Origin: Saprospiraceae bacterium
GTDB taxonomy: Bacteria; Bacteroidota; Bacteroidia; Chitinophagales; Saprospiraceae
Assembly: GCA_028279185.1 (NCBI GenBank)
Contig: JANQSS010000101.1
Span: 1-64,000, forward strand
Reading direction: 5' to 3'
Length of the DNA: 64,000 nt
In this document: one piece after another, positions 45,970 through 53,770 of the stretch
Layout of the letters: each line of letters starts with the position of its first letter
How positions within the stretch are numbered: the first letter of the stretch is position 1
Notes under the pieces: generated by a model
What the model saw: the letters and a program-made list of their open reading frames with translations, nothing else
The model's database searches: none
What the model was told of the DNA's origin: nothing
Made by a program: the position numbers and the translations under genes

Positions 45970-48609
45970 TTATGACTTAACCAAATCAGTCAACTCCTGC
46001 AGCCGCATCATTGCTTCCATAGGTGTCATGGCATTGACATCTGTCTCTTCGATAAGAGATTTAACCTTAGCTAAATTGACATCGTTGACTTCAAAAAAGC
46101 TGAGCTGCAAGGGTTGAATTTTAGGAATAGATCGTGTATTTGGACTATTCGAGTTTTCATCGATTAGACCGGCATTTATCGTTTGCGACTCGAGTAACTT
46201 AAGTATGGTTTGTGCTCGCTCAATCACTGTTTGCGGCATACCTGCTAATCGTGCCACATAAATACCGAAACTGTGCTCAACGCTGCCAGGTAGTAATTTA
46301 CGCAGGAATAAAACTTTACTCCCAATCTTTTTAGTACTTACATGGAAATTTTTAATTCGCTCATATTTATTTGCCAATTCATTTAATTCATGATAGTGTG
46401 TAGCAAATAAAGCAAAGGGGCGTTTTTCGCTTTGATCGTGAATATATTCGACAATGCTCCAAGCAATTGAAATGCCATCGAATGTACTTGTTCCGCGACC
46501 AATTTCATCAAGTAAGAGAAGGGAGCGATTGGATAAATTGTTCAAAATATTTGCGGTTTCATTCATCTCGACCATAAACGTCGATTCGCCGGAAGAAATG
46601 TTATCAGACGCTCCAACGCGCGTAAAAATGCGATCCAATACGATGAGGTCTGCTGAGTCGGCTGGCACAAACGATCCAATTTGGGCGAGCAAGGAAATGA
46701 GCGCTGTCTGGCGGAGAACGGCACTTTTTCCAGACATATTAGGTCCTGTAATGACAATTACTTGTTGGTCCTCTTTGTTGAGCACAACATCATTCGGAAT
46801 AAAAGATTCTTCGGGTGGCATAAGCGCTTCAATTACCGGATGTCGGCCCTGCTTGATTTCGATTTTGCCCTCGTCATTAAAGGATGGCCTCATATAATTT
46901 TGATGAGCAGCCAATTCAGCCAATCCGCATAAAACATCAAGGTGACCTACAAGTTTGGCGTTATTTTGAAGGGTTGTAATATATTTTTGAGCGAAGGCTA
47001 AAAATTCATCGTAAAGACGTTGCTCTAGCTCATTAATTTTACCTTCTGCATTTAATATTTTGTCCTCTAATTCCTTTAATTCTGGTGTTATGTACCGCTC
47101 GGAATTCGTTAACGTCTGTTTTCTTATCCAATCATCGGGCACAAGTCCTTTGTCTTTATACCTATTTGTAACTTCTAGGTAGTATCCGAAGACATTATTA
47201 AAACCTACTTTCAACTTGTCAATTCCCGTTCGTTCGGCCTCCCGCTTTTGCAGATTCAGTAATATATCTTTTGCACCGGACATTATTCCGCGCCATTCAT
47301 CAAGTTCAGCTGAAAATCCATTTTTAATCGTCTGAGATTTACCCAATTGCACGGGCAATTCACCATGAAATCGGTTGTTTATATCATCTTGCAATTCCTG
47401 AACGACATTCATTTGTTTGCTCAATTGAACCAGCGCAGTGAATTGAGTTGATGATATTTTATCGATTATTTGCGATAGTAATTGCAAGCTGGATAGGAGT
47501 TGTGTTACATGCCTGGGGATAAATTTGGCTGCCGCCAATTTAGCCGTGAGCCGTTCAAGATCCCCGATAGGTTTTATAAGCGAACGCAAATCTTCTCGTA
47601 ATTGATTCGCACCATGTAAGGTTTCGACCAAATCGTGTCGTTTCTTAATTTCCATTGCATCGATCAAAGGAAATACAAGCCATTTATGTAAGAGACGGCC
47701 GCCCATCGGGCTGACGGTCTGATCGATTACATCAAATAATGACTTTCCATGGGGCTGGATCGAATAAACCAATTCTAAATTTCGAATTGTAAACGGATCT
47801 AGCCACATAAAATCATCAGAAGCAATCCGGCTGATTTGGTTGACATGTGCAAGCTGTTTGTTCTCTGTGTTCTCAAGGTAATGTAAAACAACACCGCAGG
47901 CGATTATGGATAGGGACTGCGAATCAATACCAAATCCTTTTAATGATTTAACACGTAATTGTCGCTGGATCTTTTCCCGGCAAAAATCTTCATCGAATAT
48001 CCAATCATCTATGCCATAAGCGTAGGTATCGGGATGCGTAATATCAGCGGTAAGTGGTATGCCTTTTTCGTACAATAATTCTGCGGGACGATATGCACCA
48101 ATGAGATTTACTGTGTCCGATAGTGCTCCCTGAAATGTTGAAAATTGTCCCGTTGAAAAGTCTAAAAAAGCTGCTGCCGCATGATTTCTATTCCCATCGA
48201 CAACGAAGGCACATAGGTAGTTAGCCTTCTTGCTTTCCAGCAACTGATCGTTGGTATTAATCCCGGGAGTAACGACTTCGGTGACCCCACGCTTAACAAT
48301 CTTTTTTTCCTTCGATGGTTTTTCTAATTGTTCGCATACTGCTACCCGGTAGCCGGCTTTAACGAGACGCGGCAAATAAAGGTCCATTGAGTGGTGAGGA
48401 AATCCGGCCAGCGCAATATCGCTTCCACCATTATTGCGTTTGGTCAGGACAATTCCCAGGATGTCGGCTACGAGCTTGGCGTCATCTGCGAAGGTTTCAT
48501 AAAAGTCACCCACTCGATAGAGTAATATAGCATCCGGGTACTTCGCTTTCATGTCGAAGTACTGCCGCATAAGCGGAGTCATTTTCGTTGATGAAGATTT
48601 ACCTGCCAA
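45970..48609 (-). CDS. mutS: DNA mismatch repair protein MutS
   Basis: An 879-aa MutS. The mismatch-recognition motif is GDFYETF with Phe36 and Glu38, at the same numbering as E. coli MutS. The connector, lever and clamp domains follow. The ATPase domain has Walker A ITGPNMSGKSAVLRQ near residue 620, Walker B LLLDEIGRGTSTFDG and the signature SSGESTFMVEM. The C-terminal region includes QLSFF at 835-839, a match to the sliding-clamp binding motif. It starts repair by finding mispairs and recruiting MutL. It is the first gene of the leftward operon, behind a -7 box at 48629-48636. Confidence 0.97.
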   Translation of the reverse strand: MAGKSSSTKMTPLMRQYFDMKAKYPDAILLYRVGDFYETFADDAKLVADILGIVLTKRNNGGSDIALAGFPHHSMDLYLPRLVKAGYRVAVCEQLEKPSKEKKIVKRGVTEVVTPGINTNDQLLESKKANYLCAFVVDGNRNHAAAAFLDFSTGQFSTFQGALSDTVNLIGAYRPAELLYEKGIPLTADITHPDTYAYGIDDWIFDEDFCREKIQRQLRVKSLKGFGIDSQSLSIIACGVVLHYLENTENKQLAHVNQISRIASDDFMWLDPFTIRNLELVYSIQPHGKSLFDVIDQTVSPMGGRLLHKWLVFPLIDAMEIKKRHDLVETLHGANQLREDLRSLIKPIGDLERLTAKLAAAKFIPRHVTQLLSSLQLLSQIIDKISSTQFTALVQLSKQMNVVQELQDDINNRFHGELPVQLGKSQTIKNGFSAELDEWRGIMSGAKDILLNLQKREAERTGIDKLKVGFNNVFGYYLEVTNRYKDKGLVPDDWIRKQTLTNSERYITPELKELEDKILNAEGKINELEQRLYDEFLAFAQKYITTLQNNAKLVGHLDVLCGLAELAAHQNYMRPSFNDEGKIEIKQGRHPVIEALMPPEESFIPNDVVLNKEDQQVIVITGPNMSGKSAVLRQTALISLLAQIGSFVPADSADLIVLDRIFTRVGASDNISSGESTFMVEMNETANILNNLSNRSLLLLDEIGRGTSTFDGISIAWSIVEYIHDQSEKRPFALFATHYHELNELANKYERIKNFHVSTKKIGSKVLFLRKLLPGSVEHSFGIYVARLAGMPQTVIERAQTILKLLESQTINAGLIDENSNSPNTRSIPKIQPLQLSFFEVNDVNLAKVKSLIEETDVNAMTPMEAMMRLQELTDLVKS

Positions 48610-48628
48610 GCGCTAAATTGTTGGGCGA

Positions 48629-48636
48629 CAAATTTA
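48629..48636 (-). promoter_or_regulatory. Promoter -7 box of the mutS operon
   Basis: The minus strand reads TAAATTTG, a perfect TAnnTTTG, 19 nt before the mutS ATG. Confidence 0.6.
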
Positions 48637-48750
48637 GTAAGATACGATTTAAATAAGATGCAAAATCCAATCTATCCAAATTATTTGATTGTCCTTTATT
48701 CCATTGCGCAAACTTGTGCGCTCAAAGCTTGTAAAATCCCATCGAAGGCT

Positions 48751-48758
48751 TAATTTTG
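48751..48758 (+). promoter_or_regulatory. Promoter -7 box of the gene at 48780
   Basis: TAATTTTG, a perfect TAnnTTTG, 21 nt before the ATG at 48780. A TTG start codon 8 codons upstream of that ATG lies in this box and can be excluded. Confidence 0.6.
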
Positions 48759-48779
48759 CGGACCAAATCTACAGCCAAT

Positions 48780-49256
48780 ATGGACGCTATATTTTCAGAA
48801 TTGACGGCAGAGGAAAATGAGCAGTTGCTCGATGCCATTCCATTGATCACGCTGCTCATAGGTACAGCCGACGGAAATTTCGATATCCATGAAAGTTCCT
48901 GGGCGCAGCGCGTAGTCAAGTTTAGGTCGTTTACTAACGATCAGGATCTGAAGGAATATTATATCGGAGTAGGCCAGACTTTTGAACCCCAGCTCAATCA
49001 CTTCATTCGTGAAATGCCAGATGGACTCGAGGAAAAAACAGCCTATTTGTCTGCCGAGCTTGAAAAGATGAACCCGCTAATTGCAAAACTAAACGGGCAT
49101 GATGCATATCGTCTTTACAATGATTTCTTGAGTTTTGCCAAGCATGTGGCCAAAGCCTCTGGAGGATTTTTATATATGGCAAATGTGAGCCCAAGGGAAA
49201 AAGCTTTGTTGGACTTGCCTATGGTCAAATCTATCGATACCTATCCAGGTATCTAG
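48780..49256 (+). CDS. Small TerB-like helical protein
   Basis: A 158-aa cytoplasmic protein read from the ATG at 48780; a TTG further upstream lies inside a perfect -7 box and is rejected. The sequence is helical: LDAIPLITLLIGTADGNFDIHESSW matches the start of TerB-type domains, where a di-Asp-containing loop (ADGNFD) may bind metal. The middle third (DQDLKEYYIGVGQTFEPQLNHFI) and the end (FLSFAKHVAKASGGFLYMANVSPREKALLD) resemble the second half of the fold. Function is unknown. It is divergent from the mutS operon and convergent with the ion channel, the two stops being 2 nt apart. Confidence 0.6.
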   Translation: MDAIFSELTAEENEQLLDAIPLITLLIGTADGNFDIHESSWAQRVVKFRSFTNDQDLKEYYIGVGQTFEPQLNHFIREMPDGLEEKTAYLSAELEKMNPLIAKLNGHDAYRLYNDFLSFAKHVAKASGGFLYMANVSPREKALLDLPMVKSIDTYPGI

Positions 49257-49258
49257 GT

Positions 49259-50098
49259 CTATTCTGATTCATCCAGATAAAGCGAGGCTCCGCAAACGAG
49301 ACAATGTCTTGCATTGTCCTCATGAAACGAGTGGCCACATGTACGACAGTTGTGCGTATTAGTGCTTATCGCTGAACGTGTCAACTCCGCAGATACTATA
49401 CCTGTTGGTACAGCAATAATAGAGTAACCCAATAGCATGATGACAGCGGCGAGAAACTGACCTGCTGATGTTACGGGAGTTATGTCACCGTATCCAACAG
49501 TCGTCAAGGTTACAATCGCCCAATATATACTGGTTGGAATGTCGGCAAATTTGCTATTCACAGACCCCTCTATAACATACATGGTCGATCCTAAGATAGT
49601 GACCAATGTCAATACGAAAGCGAGAAAAATTCCGATTCGATATAGGCTTTTACGCAGGGCCAGCAATATGTGCATGCCTTCACGTGTGAACTTTACCAGT
49701 TTTAGTATTCTGAAAACACGCAATAAACGCAATGCTCTGATAACCAGCAGATACTGTGTGCCCGCTACAAAAATACTGATATAAGTCGGGAGAATTGAGA
49801 GTAGGTCAATGATGCCAAAAAAGCTCGTAGCATATTTTAAAGGCTTTTTAACAACCCAGAGCCTCATGGCGTATTCTATCGTGAAAACTATTGTGAAGAT
49901 CCATTCCAGAACGTATAGCAAGTTTTGATGACGGTTGTGAATAGGCTCTACGCTATCAATAATGACAGTTACAACACTGGCAATAATGAACCAAAGCAAG
50001 ATTACATCAAACAGCTTACCCATTCGGGTATCTGCTTCAAATATGATTTCATGTAATTTGGCTTTGTTAATCACTTTGTCAGGACATGTATTACACAA
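49259..50098 (-). CDS. Voltage-gated potassium channel family protein with C-terminal zinc ribbon
   Basis: A 279-aa ion channel with six transmembrane segments. S4 is RALRLLRVFRILKL with basic residues every third position (Arg121, 124, 127, 130, Lys133), so it should sense voltage. The pore loop has the K+ filter TVGYGD (200-205), and S6 includes GYSIIAVPTG. After S6 a short cytoplasmic tail ends in a four-Cys zinc ribbon, CRTCG (251-255) and CLVCG (266-270). A second CxxC (Cys2, Cys5) is at the N-terminus. The tail may control assembly or respond to zinc or redox state. It is convergent with the TerB-like gene. A near-consensus box (CATTTTTG) lies at 50115-50122. Confidence 0.9.
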   Translation of the reverse strand: MCNTCPDKVINKAKLHEIIFEADTRMGKLFDVILLWFIIASVVTVIIDSVEPIHNRHQNLLYVLEWIFTIVFTIEYAMRLWVVKKPLKYATSFFGIIDLLSILPTYISIFVAGTQYLLVIRALRLLRVFRILKLVKFTREGMHILLALRKSLYRIGIFLAFVLTLVTILGSTMYVIEGSVNSKFADIPTSIYWAIVTLTTVGYGDITPVTSAGQFLAAVIMLLGYSIIAVPTGIVSAELTRSAISTNTHNCRTCGHSFHEDNARHCLVCGASLYLDESE

Positions 50099-50335
50099 TT
50101 AAACACCCATAGAGCAAAAATGGTGCCCATCTTCATCCATTCCATTCTCAATGACGTAACCGTATGTTTTGTGACATAGTGCCAGGCAAAGCGAATAAAA
50201 TTAACGTGCTTCTTAACAAAGGCTTATGACCTTTTATGAAATTTGACGTCTTATGTCTAACGTTTCACCATAAAGGCCGGCAAACTGATCAAATACGATT
50301 ATATTCAAGGCCTAATGCTTAAAATCACTTTTGAT

Positions 50336-51814
50336 ATGAAATTCACAAAGACTAATCTTCTCACGCGTAGAATAGCGTCGTTCGGCATTGTTTGTTTGTT
50401 GCTAATAATTGTGGCGTGTTCGCGAAACCCAGTCACTGGAAAAAAACAACTGAATTTGATGGGTGAGCAGCAAGAAATAGCCTTGGGAAAGCAGTCGGAC
50501 CCGGGCATCGTTGCCATGTTTGGGAAATACGAAGATGAAACGTTACAGAATTTCATCTCATCGAAAGGTAAGGCTATGGGCAAGATTAGTCACAGACCTA
50601 ACTTGAATTACGAGTTCAAAATTTTAGATAGCCCGGTTGTGAATGCGTTTGCAGTGCCTGGAGGTTATGTTTATTTCACTCGTGGTATCATGGCCCACTT
50701 CAACAATGAGGCGGAGTTTGCTGGTGTTTTGGGGCATGAGATAGGACATATAACCGCGCGCCATTCTGCCAGGCAGTATACTAATCAGGTCCTGGGACAG
50801 TTGCTATTGATTGGTGGAATGGTTGTTTCTCCAGAGTTTCGTCAGTTTGGAGATGTTGCGGCGCAGAGCATGGGTATGCTCTTTATGAAGTTCGGACGCG
50901 ATCACGAAAGCGAATCAGATGGTCTCGGCGTAAATTACAGCACAGCCATTGGGTATGATGCACATGAAATGGGTGATTTCTTCAACACGCTGCATCGGTT
51001 ATCAACAAAGGACGGCCGAGATCCTATCCCGACTTTCCAATCTACGCATCCCGACCCATTGGATCGCTATGCCAAAGTACATGAGCATGCGGATAAAGCA
51101 CAAAGTAAGGATCCCAAAAGCACCTATAAAATTGGTCGGGATAGTTATCTGCGCATGATTGACGGCTTGGTATATGGAGAAGACCCACGTCAGGGCTACG
51201 AGGAAAATGGATTTTTCTATCATCCTGAATTAAAATTTCAATATAAGTTACCTTCCAAATGGCAAATGTTGAATACACCGGCTCAAGTCCAAATGGGCGA
51301 GCCGGATGGCAAGGCAGCTATGTTCTTATCACTAGGGCAAGGAAGTACCTTGCAAGAAGCGTTAAATAATGAGTTAACCGAAAATAAACTTACGCTCATA
51401 GAGAAGTCCAATCGAAATGTAAATGGCCTGCAAGCACTGGCGGCAATATCAGAACAAGTTGGTCAAAACCAACAAGGTCAGCAAATTAAAATTAAGGTTA
51501 TCTCTTATTTTATTAAGTATGGCGATTTAATCTACAAATTTAATGGCATGACGTATGATGAATTATTCAGTCAGTTTGCGCCGGTGATGGAGAACTCGAT
51601 GAAATCATTCAAAAAACTTACCGACGCCTCTAAAATAAATAGGAAGCCAGAGCGAATTAAGATTCAAAAAGTACCATCAACCATGACATTGAAGCAGGCA
51701 TTGACTCGTTTCAAGGTGCCAAACAATCGACATGAAGAATTGGCAATTTTAAACGGAATGAAAGTGCTGGACTCCGTGAAGGGGGGAACCCTTATTAAAA
51801 CGGTACAGAAATAG
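50336..51814 (+). CDS. M48 family metalloprotease lipoprotein, BepA/LoiP-like
   Basis: A 492-aa lipoprotein; I chose the ATG at 50336, giving a signal with lipobox VAC (Cys28); a start at 50315 would add 7 residues. The peptidase domain has HEIGH at 134-138 with Glu135 as the base and the third ligand around 191-195 (ESESD). It opens with NPVTGKKQLNLM, as in BepA-type proteases. The C-terminal half (from ~290) is an uncharacterised domain with FYHPELKFQYKLPSKWQ followed by a PATATA-type block, then a LysM-like end (RFKVPNNRHEELAILNGM). BepA-type proteins check outer-membrane protein assembly, so an envelope quality-control role is inferred. Confidence 0.9.
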   Translation: MKFTKTNLLTRRIASFGIVCLLLIIVACSRNPVTGKKQLNLMGEQQEIALGKQSDPGIVAMFGKYEDETLQNFISSKGKAMGKISHRPNLNYEFKILDSPVVNAFAVPGGYVYFTRGIMAHFNNEAEFAGVLGHEIGHITARHSARQYTNQVLGQLLLIGGMVVSPEFRQFGDVAAQSMGMLFMKFGRDHESESDGLGVNYSTAIGYDAHEMGDFFNTLHRLSTKDGRDPIPTFQSTHPDPLDRYAKVHEHADKAQSKDPKSTYKIGRDSYLRMIDGLVYGEDPRQGYEENGFFYHPELKFQYKLPSKWQMLNTPAQVQMGEPDGKAAMFLSLGQGSTLQEALNNELTENKLTLIEKSNRNVNGLQALAAISEQVGQNQQGQQIKIKVISYFIKYGDLIYKFNGMTYDELFSQFAPVMENSMKSFKKLTDASKINRKPERIKIQKVPSTMTLKQALTRFKVPNNRHEELAILNGMKVLDSVKGGTLIKTVQK

Positions 51815-52183
51815 GTAGCCTTTCCAAAAATAGCGTAATTTTATTTGAGTTCTTCATTTGAGAAATCCAGACCGGGTCAAAATTGAACGCAACGTTTGAG
51901 ATGCAGTGTTGAACGAATTACTTATTTAACTATGTTTCGAATTTTGTGAGATGTAATCAATTTAGCCGTATGCTCTCGGAAAAATTGGATATAAATTTTT
52001 CGATCCAATCTTATAACTCTCCTAAATACACCGATTAAACAGATTTCAATTTGAAACCACCGCGTTCTTCCACTTTTACTTATGTTTTTGGAGTCAGTTT
52101 TAAAACTGTTGCCGGGGTTTAAAAGGTTTACGGAGTTGTATTTCATTCATTCGAAAAAGGTGCGAGTTAGTGCAAATTGAGGA
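51815..52183. other. 369-bp convergent gap
   Basis: AT-rich DNA between the convergent M48 and acyltransferase genes. A 74-codon frame on the minus strand (51922-52146) shows no motif and no signal, and no clear terminator hairpin was found. Confidence 0.55.
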
Positions 52184-53560
52184 TTACTTGTTTTGTAACA
52201 ATTGTAAAGTTTGAACCGGCACATCTTGAAAATCCAACATCATTAAACCATCAACGCAATGTGAAAAGTCTGGATCTATATTGAATCCAATAAAACGCGC
52301 ATTTTGACTTATATACTTTCGGATTAGAACGGGAAGTCGGTAATTTTCAGGTTCAATCTCCGATATTAATTCATCAAGTTTAATTAATTCTCCATTTAAA
52401 ACGCGCATAACATTTTCGAGGCTGTCTTCGGATGACGTTGTATAATACTCTTGTCGGGGTATAAAATGAACGGCTACATCCCGATTGAAATGGTATCGCC
52501 TCAAATATGTCGTTATTAAGTTGCGACTTATGTCACTATAGGCACGACTTATACTGACTAAGCCAAAAACATATCTGCAATGCTCTCGCTTTTTTAAATA
52601 ATTCAGAATACCATTCCATAAAAGGAAGAGTGGTAGTTGTTTTCGTTGATAAGCTTGAACGATGAAGGATCTCCCAAGTTCAATACTATTTTTAAGTGTA
52701 GGAATTATTTGATTGTCTATACGATACAAGGTGTGCATGTATAATCCTTCGATGCCGTATTGTTCAAGTATTTCATCACAAGGCGCTATGCGGTATCCTC
52801 CAACGATACATTGCTCGTCTTGATCGACAAGGAAAAGTTGATCATAGGCTTGATCAAAGGTGTCTAAATCAATAGGCTTGCCTGAACCTTCGCCAACTTC
52901 GTTAAAAGTTTTTGCCCGCAATCGCCCGACCTCATGTGGAATAGCAGAGAGATTTTTGAATTTGGACAGGTATAATGAAAATTTTCCGCGTCGATCTACT
53001 AAACCATTGTTCAATTCAATTTGATCGAGTTCTTCTTTTATTGTTGACCACGAATATTTTTCAATCTCTTCTGTTGGCTTTTGTGGAAAACTTATTTTAG
53101 ATGACGCACGGGCCATTTCGAAAAGACGTAGCTTGCTGATTAAATAAGTCCATATTTCTTTGCCAGTCATAAATCTATCAAAAGCTGTTCCGCCAATAAT
53201 TTTTCCGACCTGTATCGGTAATGTTCCCTCGGTCATGTTTTCTGCTACTTGATCCAAATCAATGTACATGGTCAATACAGGAATACGGGCTTTGAGTACA
53301 TTATCAAAAAACCGGTGAACAGTACGGTCTGCATGTTGCTTTTTACTAAATATGGGAAGTATGCCCCAGTTACCGAAAGTCGATAGATTTGTTAAGTGCA
53401 AATCCTTAGGGTCGCAGATGACTTGAATTCCCTGATGCAATTCTTCGATGCGATGCAGAACGTCTCTATGGCTTTCTTCAAAATCGAACGAAAGGTTGCT
53501 GATGACTAAAATCACCATGTCTGACTCTGTTGCACGTGCTATATGAGGGGCTAGATTCAT
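52184..53560 (-). CDS. GNAT-type acyltransferase (OlsB/hemolysin-like) with a degenerate PlsC-like N-terminus
   Basis: A 458-aa protein. The C-terminal part (about 195-420) is a GNAT_5/hemolysin-type acyltransferase: RLRAKTFNEVGEGSGKPIDLDTFDQAYDQLFLVD, then a substrate strand ELGRSFIVQAYQRKQLPLFLLW and an Arg-rich end. Such domains N-acylate ornithine or related amines in lipid synthesis. The N-terminal ~150 residues resemble only the C-terminal half of a PlsC acyltransferase (ARIPVLTMYIDL, IQVGKIIGG, WTYLISKLRLFEMA); the HX4D catalytic motif is missing. Upstream of the ATG the frame is closed within 12 codons and a perfect -7 box lies 23 nt before it, so this is not a sequencing truncation. 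Function in aminolipid synthesis is inferred. Confidence 0.7.
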   Translation of the reverse strand: MNLAPHIARATESDMVILVISNLSFDFEESHRDVLHRIEELHQGIQVICDPKDLHLTNLSTFGNWGILPIFSKKQHADRTVHRFFDNVLKARIPVLTMYIDLDQVAENMTEGTLPIQVGKIIGGTAFDRFMTGKEIWTYLISKLRLFEMARASSKISFPQKPTEEIEKYSWSTIKEELDQIELNNGLVDRRGKFSLYLSKFKNLSAIPHEVGRLRAKTFNEVGEGSGKPIDLDTFDQAYDQLFLVDQDEQCIVGGYRIAPCDEILEQYGIEGLYMHTLYRIDNQIIPTLKNSIELGRSFIVQAYQRKQLPLFLLWNGILNYLKKREHCRYVFGLVSISRAYSDISRNLITTYLRRYHFNRDVAVHFIPRQEYYTTSSEDSLENVMRVLNGELIKLDELISEIEPENYRLPVLIRKYISQNARFIGFNIDPDFSHCVDGLMMLDFQDVPVQTLQLLQNK

Positions 53561-53583
53561 GGCTTGGCGATCGGATCTACTTA

Positions 53584-53591
53584 CAAATATA
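53584..53591 (-). promoter_or_regulatory. Promoter -7 box of the acyltransferase gene
   Basis: The minus strand reads TATATTTG, a perfect TAnnTTTG, 23 nt before the ATG at 53560. Confidence 0.6.
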
Positions 53592-53770
53592 GTTTATCAC
53601 AAATGCTTCTTCTTCGGATGCTGATGTTTGATGGACTATGCTATTATATACGGAATATAATCATTCATGAACCTTATATTCGCTGGGATGAAGTTGATAA
53701 ATACGCGTTCATTTGTTCGAAGAGAATGCCTTACAGCATTAACTTTCTTTTCTAATAGTTGGTTGACGGT

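Noticed and set aside
48756..48779. TTG start eight codons upstream of the TerB-like gene
   Set aside because: It overlaps the perfect -7 box TAATTTTG; the ATG at 48780 is used.
51922..52146. 74-codon minus-strand frame in the convergent gap after the M48 gene
   Set aside because: It is AT-rich with no motif, no promoter box and no homology hint.
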